A stretch of DNA of 64,000 bases. Origin: Fagopyrum homotropicum (lineage: Eukaryota > Streptophyta > Magnoliopsida > Caryophyllales > Polygonaceae). The position numbers were made by a program, and so were the translations under genes. The stretch is taken from contig BSWB01000004.1 of the NCBI GenBank assembly GCA_033239125.1, positions 141,678,926 to 141,742,925 of the forward strand, read 5' to 3'. Below the pieces are notes generated by a model, which ran no database searches, was not told the DNA's origin, and was given only the letters and a program-made list of their open reading frames with translations. Shown here in pieces: positions 32,341 through 43,777 of this stretch (position 1 is its first letter; each line of letters opens with the position of its first letter).

Positions 32341-34864
32341 TAGTTGCGTGTACCCTACTTCGACGGGAAAGTGGGGCAAGACGTGCAACATTGGATAGGA
32401 CACATGGAGTCCGCACTAAAGTCAATCCGCTGCCTAGAGGATCGACAGGTGGAGCTGGTTCAACCTTTATTCCGAGATAAGGCACAATACTGGTGGAGGA
32501 CGGTCCGTGGTAGAGTCACCGGGTTTGAGTAGATGACGAGGCTCATTCGAGAGACTTACTGTCCTACATCACCGAGGAGAGATATACTACAGGATTTCCT
32601 AGTGGTTGGATTCGAGGGCATTCCCGTGTCAGAGACGATTAGGAGGTTTCGGGAGGAATTGGCCCTCTCGAGGACCAACAAGTGTACTTGTTTTCACGGA
32701 GATTGAAGGAGACTACCCACACATATCTTGTTGGTTTTTGTTGTGACTCCCTGGCGGACTATCGGGACCGAGCTTCAGTATATGAGAGGGACTGACAGGG
32801 TCCTAGGAGAGTTTTTCAAGCCCGAGGGCCGGATAAAAGGCAGAGGACGGGGCCATCCAGTATGGGAGTGAGAGCCTCTGGTTATGGACGTGGTTAGTCA
32901 CAAGGACACCCCAATTATCAGTCTACCGCTCAGACATCGGATAGAGGTCATGGACACATGCAAGCCGAGTGTCAGAGGCCATCAATGACTTGCTTCACTT
33001 GTGGTAAGTCAGGTCATCGAGCTACCTTTTGCCGACAAGACAAGACAAGACACCATTGCTTTAGGCCTCCTCACCTGCTAGCATTCCAGGAGGTGGACAA
33101 AGACCACCTTAGTACCAGGCCTAGAGTCACTAGCAGCGAGCCCCAAGATACACTCGTTCCCAGTGTTTTGCTCAAGGGTAGGGTAGAGGTAGAGGACGTG
33201 GTAGTGGCACCACAAAGACAAGAGGTACTCAGGCTAGCGTTTTCGAGTTCAGGAGTACAGTCAAGCCGGCAACACCAGCAACCACATGTACCATTCAGAT
33301 TAGTGGCTTACAAGTTAGAGTACTTTTAGATATGGGTGTTATGCACTCTTTTATATTTGAAGATTGCATAGATAGATTGACCTTATATACGGTAGGGGAG
33401 ACCCTTCACTATAGGGTTACCTCTACGGGGGTATAGTTAGATGTACCGGGGAGGTTCATGGTTCTCCCATTCGTTTCGGAAACCGTGATTAGTTAGCAGA
33501 CTTCTATGTCATGCACCTAGTTCATGAAGAAGTCATTTTAGGGATGAGTTGGATGAACCATCATCGAGCTATGTTAGATATTATTGGGAGGACCGTGACA
33601 GTCACAGGAAGGCAGGACATGAGGAGATATTCCGAGATTGGGACCTCGGAAAGACTGGTACAATCATCGTTGTGGTCCGAGCCACGAGACTTATCGGGAA
33701 GGGTTGCAAGGCCTTTTGGTGTTAGCCATGAGGGAGGATGCGAGTCCGTCGTTGGAGGAGGTTCCCTTAGCAAGCGAGTTTGAGGATTTGTTTGGTGAGC
33801 CACCCGGTTTGCCACCACAGAGGAGTGTGGACTTTGTCATTGAGTTAGAGCCCAGGACGTGGCCGATCTCAAAGGCCCCATACCGTAGGACTCCTATTGA
33901 GATGCTGAAGTTGAATAAGCAGCTCGAGAAGTTAGCTGTGGAGGGGCTTCATCCGCCCTAGTGTCTCTCCATGGGGTGCACCGGTACCCTTCGTAAGGAA
34001 GAAGGACGGGTCGATGAGACTATGCATCGATTACCGAGAGCTGAACAAGGTAACCATCAAGAACAATTACCCATTGCCCCTTATAGACGGCTTGCTAGGC
34101 CAGCTACAAGGAGCTACCGTGTTCTCCCGGATTGACCTGAGGTCAAGATATCACAAGCTGAGGGTGAGAGAGGAGGATCTGCCGAAGACGGCATTTCCGA
34201 CTAGGTACGGCCATTATGAGTTTGTCGTGATGCCATTTGGGCTCACGATTGCGCCCGTCGTCTTCATGGATCTGATGAACGACATCTTCATCGACTTCTT
34301 AGACCAGTTTGTAGTAGTCCTCATCGATGACATCTTAGTGTACTCTCGTAGTAGAGAGGAGAATGTAGGATACTTGAAGACGGTGCTTTGAGTCCTGCAG
34401 GATAGAGAGTTGTAAGCTAAGCTCTCTAAGTGCGAGTTTCGGATGCCTGAGGTGGCCTTCCTTGGTCACATAGTTTCCGCTGAGGGTTCAAGGTTGACCC
34501 AGAAAAGATAGAGTCGGTTGCATCATGGCCGCCTCCTAGGACGGTCAAGGAGGTGCACAGTTTCCTATGTTTGATGGGCTACTACCGCAGATTTGTGGAG
34601 GGTTTTCAGTGATCGCCCAACCACTCACTTCCTTGTTGAGGAAGTCTACTAGATTTGTTGGTCCGAGCCGTGCATGCAGAGCTTCTAGGAGATGAAGAGG
34701 AAGTTGACCTCCGGTCCTATTTTAGCACAGCCAAAGGGCGTGGAGAACTTTTTCACTTATAGTGACGCATCCAAGTTAGGTTTGGGATTTGTTCTGATGA
34801 AGCGGGGTAGGGTCATTGCATATGCGTATAGACAGTTGAAGACGTACAAGGAGAACTACCCTAC
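32341..34864 (+). pseudogene. Chromovirus-like gag-pol, 5' part, heavily decayed
   Basis: Plus-strand remains in order. Gag matrix/capsid piece (VPYFDGKVGQDVQHWI) from about 32347. Zinc knuckle C-x2-C-x4-H-x4-C at 32991-33032. Protease with the active site altered to D-M-G near 33325-33345. RT at about 33780-34400 with CIDYRELNK, MPFGL and LIDD in place of YIDD/YVDD. RNase H start at 34692-34864. Many stops and frameshifts separate the pieces. The RNase H frame is cut at 34864 by B and resumes at 49703. Lineage call (chromovirus, Tekay-like) rests on RT/RNase H motifs only. Confidence 0.8.
34860..34864. repeat. B target-site duplication, left copy
   Basis: CCTAC before B; identical to 49703-49707 after B. 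Confidence 0.92.
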
Positions 34865-36493
34865 TGTTCGCTCAAAAGGTGTGTGCGTCAAAGTCTTAAA
34901 TTTATATCTAGAACTCAAAGCAAAGCGAACCCGCAGTGTACGGATCAGCTGTAGTGAGGTAAGAATTCCACAGTCGAACTCAGGGATTTGGTGAGAAGAA
35001 ATTCAACTTCAATTATCTAGCGAAAATGCAAAAGCTTTTGTGATCAAATAAGGATAAAATGATTCCAAGGATTCAAGTATCTGATTTCGGCTTTAGATTC
35101 AAGACACTTCTATAGATATAGGACAAAGTTTATATTGCCAAGATTAAATGTTCAAAAGTAGATATCGTACGGTGAAGTTCCGAAACCTATATAACTAATC
35201 TAAAGGTTCTCTCTATAAGGGTTGTTGAGGCTGCAATATAGAAAGATCTTAAGACAAGAATTATGTTCAAACTAACTATCTAAAACTCCAGGATATGACT
35301 CTCCAAAGCAAGAATAGAAAGCACACTTAGAATCTTAATAAAGGATGTTGAGTCTCTTTACTACCCAAATCTTGAAATCTTAATCTATTAAATGTAAAAT
35401 CAGGTTTGAAGCGTCTTCATACATTCAATTAGAGGGCAAAAAGGTTAATCAAGGTTGGGATTTAGGCAAGGATTAGTTTTGATTAAAGATTGATTCAATT
35501 AAGGTTCGTGAGAAGAATAAATCGGGCTGTTCATAAGAAAATCGGCCGATTTACTCAAGAACAGTCCGATTTTCCTGTTGTCGCAAAACTAAAATCTAAA
35601 CTCTCAGGGTCCTAATGTTTGAATGAGTTCAGTCTATCATCATCTAAGCCTTAATCATCAACTATTCTCCCCAGAATCACAAAGGTTTTAGCCAACCATT
35701 TTCAAAATCGAATCAAATTAATTATTGAGAGAAATATCACAAAGAAACCGAATCTTGAATAAAAATTGCAAAAACCTTCAAATCTGTAAGCGATTGTCAA
35801 AACAAATCAATGTATCTCTTAAACAACTCAAATTCGTGATCAAAAACAGCAAGTACTTCAATGAACAAAGAAATCTCACAACTAGAATCAAGATCAACTT
35901 CCCGGCAAAGAATACTTCAATCTTCCTCCAAGAATCTTCGAATTCTCTCAAACGTGTAAAGATTTCCCGCTGCGGCCTCCTCGTTTCCGTTCCTAGGGTT
36001 CTCCTCTATAGTTTCTTGTAAGTGGGCCGTTTGGCAAAACTCTCCTCTAGTCCAAAAGAATTGGGCTTTGTGTCGTCTTTTCATTTGGCCGAAAAACAGA
36101 ATAAATCGACCCAGGCGATTTATGCACAAAATCGTTCGAATTCTTGAAGGGAAAATCGTCCGATTTATGTACATATTGGCACGATTTTCTTCAACAGAAA
36201 GTGCTTTACTCTTGGCTCGTTTTCTATGCTTCTCCTTTGCAATTCCTTAGCTCTTTATGACTCCTTTAAGATTCCTTTAGCTTCCTTAACATCCCTAGAT
36301 GCTCCTTGCTCCGCTTTTGCTCCCAATTCCACTCCATTTACCTATAATTCATCAAAAACTCGTGTAGACCTCTATTTCCGACAAATGATTGAATAGAACA
36401 TAAAAGGCACACAAAATCTCTCTAAATGCAAGGTAAACTGAGACAATCTTCTATAATATGCATGATTATGATGATACATAATTCATGTCATCA
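34865..36493 (-). repeat. B 3' LTR
   Basis: 1629 bp TG..CA. AAATCGGCCGATTT at 35539-35552 (leader) and a cluster at about 36092-36195 (upstream). Weak TATA-like CTATAGAGG near 36002-36010. GGTTGTTGAGGCTGCA at 35220 and a variant at 35343. Confidence 0.96.
36092..36195 (-). promoter_or_regulatory. Palindrome cluster upstream of promoter (AAATCGG/CCGATTT type)
   Basis: Sites AATAAATCGACC..GGCGATTT, AAAATCGTTCGAATT, AAAATCGTCCGATTT and ACGATTTT in about 100 bp. Same relative place as the TTCCACGG-type cluster of A1/A2 and duplicated in B's 5' LTR near 47546-47635. Confidence 0.7.
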
Positions 36494-36508
36494 AAATACC
36501 CCATACTT
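36494..36508 (-). promoter_or_regulatory. B polypurine tract
   Basis: The element strand reads AAGTATGGGGTATTT beside the 3' LTR. Confidence 0.8.
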
Positions 36509-37812
36509 GGCCCTTGCTTGTCCCTAAGCAAGACTCAAATTTAGAATACAAGATGTCATGGATCATGTATGTATGAAAACTCAAAAACTTTTCTTTTAAT
36601 AGTTCTTCTCTTTATTGGATCACCCTCAAAGTGATGTTTCAAGGCATAAAAAGGCAAAGTATGTATCAATGATAACTATAAGATGAACTAACTTCCTTTT
36701 CTTTCTTGAAAACACAAATAAAGGACATGATAAAGGTGTAGAGGTAATCAAAGTCAAACAAATCTAAGCCATGAAGTCTTAAACATATGCATAAAAGTCT
36801 CAAGGTCTTCTAATCAAAGAAAAGGTTCAAGAAACGTATTAAGGGAAGGAATTCTTTTTGGCTATTGTGGTGCTAATCCGGGAAAGAGGAACACATAATA
36901 CCTTCAAGATTTTTCTTCACCGCACATGCTTTGCATGTAGAAAGCTTTGCTTTCATTATACTTTACTTTTTGAGAGTATGGACAACGGTGCACAAAAACC
37001 GAAGCCTAGGAGATCGGCGTTTCTCAATTTCGAGATGCCTCAAACCCTTGATGCACATACCATATCCCGTTAGGACTTGTCGTTCAATCGGACTTTGGCA
37101 AGACACAAACACCCGGCTATGTGAATGGTGCCGAGTTACTCATCCTCATGTTCAACGTCCCCAAACTTATGAATTTCTGCACTTTCTTTTAATACTTTTT
37201 CCTTGGCCCTCCCACATCAAACATGCCTTTTTCTATCACTTATCCTAATTCCCGGATGGTAAAAGGAGGGTTACATATTTCATTGAGGGGCTAGCATGAT
37301 CAAGATATGAGAAAAGAAAAGAAGTGAATCGCCTTAGTCATCCTTATATGATGTAAAAGAACTTGCAATATAGCTTCGACTATTATCTCATTCTCTTATC
37401 AAAACAACTAAATCATATAACTTATTCATGCGTTCAAGTAACAAAAGTAAACTCATTCATGCTATGATTAACATCTCAACACAACTAAGCATCTTTTTGC
37501 CTATCCATATACATAATTCTCATCATAGAGGTCATTTCCATCATAAGAAGCACAAAAAAAAAAATTTTTTTTTTTGAAAATTCATAGGATTTGAAAGAGA
37601 TCATGCAAATGCAAGTGTTATAATGGAAAGCAAGTAGTGCAAGAGTTATTACAAGCCAAGTCATCAAGAATAGTGCAAATGTCATAAAGTGCTAAGATGA
37701 ACATAAGGTATTGTAAGTACCCCAACCCCATACTTGACATCCACATTGTCCCCAATGTGAAAATCAAGCATAGAAAGGAGAAAAATACTTACAATGTAAA
37801 AGAAGTGGAAGC
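36509..37812 (-). other. B 3' noncoding region
   Basis: No gene seen. Cross-family conserved block at about 36970-37145 (CTCGGCACCATTCACATAGC on the element strand), an A11T11 run at 37554-37575, and a PPT-like core beside the inverted repeat CACATTGGGGACAATGTG at 37725-37757. Confidence 0.6.
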
Positions 37813-39258
37813 TCAATCCTCTGTCGGCGGTGGAGGTGGTGGATAAGGGTACATCGGTGCGGTAGGATCGTAGAAGTGGCCGAACTGGTGGTAGTACAAG
37901 TCTCTCATCTGGCCATCATAGGATGAATGCCTAGCGTCTGTCTCCTGTCTATAGTTCCTGAACTGAGTGTTCAGGGTCTCGTAGTCGGTGTGGAGAGCAT
38001 GATAGTCGGTGCTGAGGCTCTGGAAGCTAGTGACTAGCTCCCTAAAGTGGCACGGAGGGCGACGTCCTCGTCCATGTCCTGGGGTACGTGCAAATGAGCG
38101 GCGAGGTGGCTGCATGTCATCCTCCGTCTCCTTATCGCCTCTACTAGTCCTGCTAGGTCCTGCACCATGAGTGTCGGTGTCCATGGCATCCGTAGCATGT
38201 CCGCTATGAGTATCACTCTCAAACTCGAGCATGGTCCCCTATCCTCCATCCTCATCCTCCTCCTCAGAGTCACCTGCATCATCATCATCATAGTAAGTAG
38301 GAGGAGAGAACTCCTCAAGCATCGACTCGAACGTCTCCTTCCAGTTTCTCTTGTTCCGAATAGTGTATTCAGACTTCCATATGATCTCGGATGGCTTCTT
38401 CTTCGGATCCTTGTTCCATGGCATGGGCACATGAAGTGTTCCTCTCCCTCGAGGAATCAAGACCTGTCGAACAACCAACCGCTGGGAGCCTAATGGAAGG
38501 GCACTCTCAGCTAGAGTGCATCCGGAGAAGTCCAATCCCATTGTCTTAGCTTTGTTGGCTATCTTTCCTAGATAGTCAGCAAGCATGGTGGCAATGTCGG
38601 GGATGGTGGTGGATGTCATGCAGTAGAGAATAAAAAGCTCATCAGCCTTGAGCTTCTGTGGAGTCTCTGTCCTTGCAAATAAGCTCTCACTGAGAATCCT
38701 ATGCACTACCTTGAAGGAGAGGTTGTACATACTAGTTTCCTTGGAATTTCCGGGTCGCCACTTGTCTCCTCCATATTCACCCACTGAAATAGCCTCCCAA
38801 AAGTCACTAGCACGAACACCTCTAGCAAAAGTGCCTGCATCTGAATAAGAGAAGCCAAACAAGTCTCCAAAAGTGTCAATGGACATAGTGTGGTCTTGGC
38901 TCATGAGGCGGAAGGTGACCATCCTTTCCCTAGGGTCATGTTCGAATGTGCTAAGGAACTCTAGGGTGATCTCGGTATAAGCATCCTCCCTAATCGTAGG
39001 AAACTGGCTCAGCCCAGCCCTGTCAAGCATCATATCAACATCCTCTCGAACAAACAATGAATCTAAGTCATCTAGCATTATGTAGCGAGGAGGGGTGAAT
39101 GGGCGATCTATGATGCGTTCATAACGTTTCTTGTGCTTGGATAGGGGAGGGGGAAGCTTCGGGATGTGTTGAGGTGGTGGTAGAGGTGGGGGAGGGGCTT
39201 TGGAAGAAGATCCCTTCTTCTTCCCCGTGTTTCTAGTTATCCTCTTAACAATATCCAT
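37813..39258 (-). pseudogene. B ORF3 (ATHILA ORF-1-like), one in-frame stop
   Basis: 481 codons from the ATG at 39258, interrupted by a single TAG at 38239-38241; the frame continues at once on the other side. Basic N-terminus (KKKG, Lys-rich) then poly-Pro runs. The conserved middle domain (about residues 45-310) is clearly homologous to A1/A2 ORF3 but far more diverged than pol. An acidic Asp/Glu run surrounds the stop. The last 139 codons have a charged helix-like segment and a Pro/Tyr-rich end. No signal peptide or membrane helix. Since LTRs and pol are young, the stop may be recent. Function unknown; nuclear role is inference from the basic N-terminus. Confidence 0.75.
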
Positions 39259-40301
39259 TATGAGTCAAAAAATTGGCCTGTTCTTGGTGGAAATCGTCCG
39301 ATTTTTCTGGGCTAGGTCGATTTTTCTGTCGATTTCAACGATTCTCACAATTCTGTAAAGTTCTGTTCAATCTATCACCACATACAGTCTCCTACAATGA
39401 TTCCTAAGAAGATTCCTCAATCAATTCCAACAAACACTTCCTAAGCAAACTTCAATTTCGAATTAGAAACTTAGGTTTTGGAAGGAAAAACCTGAATTCC
39501 TTATGGAGGAGTCGATTGACGTGCTTGTTGTTGCTAGATCCTTGTTCCTTGTTGAAAATCCTTCAGTTTGGAGCCAAGAATCACTCAAAATGATTAAGGA
39601 ATGAGGATTGTAGGGTATGGGCGATTTTCGGCGTTCTTGAGAAGGGTAAGTCGAGAGTGGAGGGTTGTGGAATGAGGAAGATCGAGTGGTTGAGTCTTTA
39701 TATAGGGTCGAGAAAATGTGAAGAAAATCGGCCGATTTTTAAGGTCGATTTAATCGTCGGGGTGATTTTTCTCTGAATCCAAAGAAAATCGGACGATTTA
39801 TTTTGGCAGGTCGATCTCCAAGTCGATTTTTCTTCCTGTTGTCAAAAATCGCCTTGCTCTGCTTCTGAATCGACCGATTTACTTCAGGTAACTCGATTTT
39901 TCTCTGAACACATGCAAAATCGGACGATTTATTATGATAGGTCGATCTCCAGGTCGATTTATCTTCCTGTTGCCAAAAATCGCCTTGCTCTGCTCTTGAA
40001 TCGACCGATTTACTCAATGTATCTCGATTTCCTTCCTTATTCTTCATGGATCTTGAAGATTTAACTGATTTGTGCTCCCTTTTTCCATGGATCTCTCATT
40101 TTGAACCTAAATTCCTGCGATTAATGACACGACAAACCAAGAGTGCATTGAGGAACAAACAAAAAAAACGAAAACAAATACATAAAACAACTAATCTACT
40201 CTAACTAAGTGATGAAAAGAAGGAAAAATATACTATCATGGGTTGCCTCCCAAGAAGTGCTTGATTTATCGTCTTTAGCTAGACGGTGTAAGGTTTTGCG
40301 T
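39259..40301 (-). other. B pol-ORF3 spacer, dense AAATCGG/CCGATTT sites
   Basis: 1043 bp without gene. Sites at 39289-39332, a perfect AAATCGGCCGATTT at 39725-39738, and a run of sites to 40030, many inside a tandem duplication. The conserved hairpin TTGGGAGGCAACCCA lies at 40238-40253 just after the pol stop. Confidence 0.6.
39785..40030 (-). repeat. Tandem duplication, 131-bp unit, carrying palindromes
   Basis: Units start at 39785 and 39916 (AAAATCGGACGATTTATT in both) and stay alignable to about 40030. Each contains AATCGGACGATT, AATCGACCGATT and several TCGATTT half-sites. Confidence 0.8.
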
Positions 40302-43199
40302 TCAATGGAGGAGGATAGGAGCTATCTCCTCAACCGGAGTTTCCGGTATGTATTTCTTCAACCGTTGGCCATTAACCTTGAAATTTCCGCTTTGTTCACC
40401 CCATACTTCAACTGCACCATGGGGAAAGATTCGTTTAATTACATAAGGTCCTGTCCAACGGGATTTAAGCTTACCTGGAAATAGACGCAACCTTGAGTTG
40501 AATAGGAGGACTTGGTCTCCCTCCTTCAAGTCTTTTGGAATGATGTGCTTATCATGCCAACGCTTTGTCCGTTCCTTGTAGATCTTTGCGTTCTCATACG
40601 CATTTAGCCGGATTTCATCTAGCTCATTGATGTCTAAGAGCCGCTTCTCTCCGGCTTCTTTCATGTCAAAGTTGAGCCACTTGATAGTCCAATAGGCTTT
40701 GTGCTCTAGCTCTACAGGAAGATGACATGATTTACCATAGACAAGGTTATAGGGAGTCGTACCTATTGGTTTTTTGAAGGCCGTCCTATACGCCCATAGT
40801 GCGTCGTCAAGCTTCATTGACCAATCTTTTCTTGTTTTAGAGACGGTTTTCTCTAAAATCCCCTTGATCTCTCTATTGGATATTTCGACTTGTCCGCTGG
40901 TTTGCGGATGGTAAGGTGTAGCTATCTTATGGGTCACCCCATACTTAGCCAATAGAGTCTCAAATCGATGGGCCGTGAAATGCGTTCCTCCGTCACTAAT
41001 GATGGTTCGGGGAGTTTCGAACCTTGGGAAGATAGTTCTATTGAAGAACTTCACCACTACCATTGCATCATTAGTAGGAGAAGCGATTGCCTCTACCCAT
41101 CTTGAGACATAGTCTACGGCAAGAAGTATATATTGGTTACCGCATGAAGGTCCCATAAAATCAATGGCCCATACATCAAAGATCTCTACTTCTTGTATGT
41201 TGTTGAGAGGCATCTCATTCCTTCTTGATATATTACCTGTCCTTTGACAAGCATCACAAGCAACAACAAACTTTTGTACATCTTTGAAAAGTGTAGGCCA
41301 ATAGAAACCGGAACGAAGTACCTTAGCACAAGTCTTGTGGCCACTAGCATGTCCGCCACATGGTAAAGAATGGCAATGGCGGATGACGCTATCCACCTCA
41401 TCTTCGGGGATACATCTCCTATAAATGCCATCAGGACCTCTTTTGAATAGAAGAGGTTCGTTCCAATAGAATTTCCGGACGACATTAAAGAATTTCTTCT
41501 TTTGAGCATATGAAAGTCCGGGTGGAATCTCCTGACAGACAAGGTAATTCACAATGTCAGCAAACCATGGATCATTACCTTGGGAGATATGTTGAAGACA
41601 CTCTTCAATCTCGTGTAGCTGCTCGTCAGGGAATGAGTCGTCTATAGGAAGTTCATCCGTCTCGCCGGTGAGTTGCGGTAGACGACTAAGATGATCGGCA
41701 ACGGAGTTCTCCGATCCTTTCTTATCACGAATCTCTAAATCGAACTCTTGTAAGAGTAAGATCCATCTTAGAAGCCTTGGCTTCGCATCTTTCTTTGTGA
41801 ATAAGTATCGAATTACGGAGTGGTCCGTATAGACTATCACCTTCGCACCTACAAGATAGGAACGAAATTTCTCAAAAGCGTATACTACGGCTAAATGTTC
41901 CTTCTCTGTAGTTGCATAATTATATTGAGCCTCATCTAGCATTTTGCTAGCGTAGTAGATGGCATGAGTGCGACCATCTTTCTTCTGTCCAAGAACGGCT
42001 CCTATAGCGACGTCGCTTGCGTCACACATGACCTCGAAAGGAAGAGTCCAATCGGGTGGTTGAATGATTGGTGGTGAAATCAAAGCTTCTTTGATCCTGC
42101 AAAAAGCATCTAAACAATCCTTCGAAAATTCGAAAGTTGCGTCCTTCATCAAAAGATTAGTCAAGGGTTTTGAAATCTTAGAAAAATCTTTTATGAATCT
42201 CCTATAGAAGCCTGCATGTCCTAAGAAACTTCTAATTCCTTTCACTGAAGAAGGGGGAGGTAACTTCTCAATGGTTTCTATTTTCGCTCTATCAACTTCT
42301 ATTCCCCTTTGTGATACTAAATGACCTAACACAATTCCTTCGGTGACCATGAAATGGCACTTTTCCCAGTTTAAGACTAAGTTAGTGTCCTCACATCTCT
42401 TAAGAACTAGTGAAAGGTTATAGAGACAGTTATAAAAGGAAGAACCATATACCGAAAAATCGTCCATGAAGACTTCCATGATATTCTCTACATATTCGGA
42501 GAAGATTGCCATCATACACCTTTGGAAGGTGGCTGGGGCTTTGCATAGGCCGAATGGCATCCTTCTATAAGCAAACGTACCCCATGGGCACGTGAAAGTC
42601 GTGTTCTCTTGATCATCCGGATGAATTGGAATCTGAAAGAAACCGCTATATCCATCTAGATAACAAAAGTAAGAATGTTGGGCTAACCTTTCCAACATTT
42701 GATCGATAAAAGGAAGGGGGAAGTGGTCCTTCCTTGTGGCCACGTTCAGTTTGCGGTAGTCGATGCACATTCGCCACCCTGTAACTGTCCGTGTAGGGAT
42801 AAGTTCGTTGTTCTTGTTGGCAACAACGGTAATGCCTCCTTTCTTGGGTACCACTTGTACTGGGCTCACCCATTTGCTATCGGAAATGGGGAAGATGATA
42901 CCTGCATCAAGTAGCTTAAGGATTTCTTTCTTCACGACCTCTTTCATTGCCGGGTTTAACCGTCTTTGAGGTTGGCGTGAAGGTTTGTAATCCTCTTCCA
43001 TTAGAATTTTGTGCATACATAGAGAAGGCTTTATTCCTACTAAATCATCAATAGTATAGCCTAATGCCCTTCTATGTTGTTTCAAAATATGCATAAGTTT
43101 CTCTAATTCAGCATCATTCAAATTCGCATTGACAATGACCGGATATGTGGAATTAGTGCCAAGAAATGCGTACCTTAAATGCGTGGGGAGTGGTTTCAA
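40302..43199 (-). CDS. pol: B pol: RT, RNase H, integrase
   Basis: 965 open codons. RT with CIDYRKLN, MPFGLCKAPATFQR and FMDD near residue 244. RNase H near 375-510. Integrase zinc finger H..H..C-x2-C, catalytic D in AIDFMGP, D in IISDGG and E in SGQVE with 35 residues between the last two. RWTGPY near the end; no chromodomain. Three residues after the first catalytic Asp are missing compared with A1. The first codon is not ATG: this is the 3' part of a polyprotein whose linker is frameshifted near 43340-43380. All visible catalytic residues are kept. Confidence 0.9.
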   Translation of the reverse strand: MKPLPTHLRYAFLGTNSTYPVIVNANLNDAELEKLMHILKQHRRALGYTIDDLVGIKPSLCMHKILMEEDYKPSRQPQRRLNPAMKEVVKKEILKLLDAGIIFPISDSKWVSPVQVVPKKGGITVVANKNNELIPTRTVTGWRMCIDYRKLNVATRKDHFPLPFIDQMLERLAQHSYFCYLDGYSGFFQIPIHPDDQENTTFTCPWGTFAYRRMPFGLCKAPATFQRCMMAIFSEYVENIMEVFMDDFSVYGSSFYNCLYNLSLVLKRCEDTNLVLNWEKCHFMVTEGIVLGHLVSQRGIEVDRAKIETIEKLPPPSSVKGIRSFLGHAGFYRRFIKDFSKISKPLTNLLMKDATFEFSKDCLDAFCRIKEALISPPIIQPPDWTLPFEVMCDASDVAIGAVLGQKKDGRTHAIYYASKMLDEAQYNYATTEKEHLAVVYAFEKFRSYLVGAKVIVYTDHSVIRYLFTKKDAKPRLLRWILLLQEFDLEIRDKKGSENSVADHLSRLPQLTGETDELPIDDSFPDEQLHEIEECLQHISQGNDPWFADIVNYLVCQEIPPGLSYAQKKKFFNVVRKFYWNEPLLFKRGPDGIYRRCIPEDEVDSVIRHCHSLPCGGHASGHKTCAKVLRSGFYWPTLFKDVQKFVVACDACQRTGNISRRNEMPLNNIQEVEIFDVWAIDFMGPSCGNQYILLAVDYVSRWVEAIASPTNDAMVVVKFFNRTIFPRFETPRTIISDGGTHFTAHRFETLLAKYGVTHKIATPYHPQTSGQVEISNREIKGILEKTVSKTRKDWSMKLDDALWAYRTAFKKPIGTTPYNLVYGKSCHLPVELEHKAYWTIKWLNFDMKEAGEKRLLDINELDEIRLNAYENAKIYKERTKRWHDKHIIPKDLKEGDQVLLFNSRLRLFPGKLKSRWTGPYVIKRIFPHGAVEVWGEQSGNFKVNGQRLKKYIPETPVEEIAPILLH

Positions 43200-43777
43200 T
43201 TCTAATGATGGGGCTACCTTAATTGATGATGAATCTTGGCCTCCGAGTGTTGTGGGAGAGGCCTCTAGAGATGGGGGTACGGCATCATTAGATTCGAGAG
43301 TAGCTGCGGAGACGTTTGGAGAATCCAGAAAATTTCCCTCTGGATCGACCTCCCCTGAAGTAAATCGGTCGATTTGAGGTTCGATTTTTCTTTCTGTCGA
43401 AAAAATCGGGTTACCTCTTCACAAATCGGGCGATTTAGTTTAGTCGGGTCGATTTTTGTTTCTGTTGATAAAAATCGGATTGCCTTTTCACAAATCGGGC
43501 GATTTATTTCAAGCAGGTCGATTTTCTTCACAGTTTCCGGAGATAATTCTAGTTCTTCAATTCTTGTTCCTAGTTCTTCCTCCACATCATTTAATGCCTT
43601 CACATCCTCGTTGCAATCATGTTCCACTCCTTCCTCCATGATGCTCATACTAATAACCTTTTGAAGAGGGTCTTTCATCAAGATTGAACTTATTACCTCT
43701 CTAGACTCTTCTTCATCAAAAATTTCAAAAGCATCGTCTTTCAAGGCTGGCTCCTTGATTAAGGAAGAGAGTATGAA
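43200..43777 (-). pseudogene. B PR-RT linker, frameshifted
   Basis: Acidic linker homologous to the A1/A2 linker (ESREVISSILMKDPLQKVISMS). A stop separates it from PR at about 43778 and the frame shifts near 43340-43380. Its DNA (43340-43533) is full of AAATCGG/CCGATTT-type sites, e.g. AAATCGGTCGATTT and two AAATCGGGCGATTT, at the place where A1, A2 and A4 have TCCACGGCCGTGG sites. Confidence 0.75.

Noticed and set aside
35725..36021. 98-codon ORF, also present at 47171-47593
   Set aside because: LTR-internal sequence of B seen in both LTR copies on the antisense strand; no coding signature.
37554..37575. A11T11 run as a terminator or origin
   Set aside because: Simple low-complexity DNA at a place that is A/T-rich in all relatives; nothing else supports a function.
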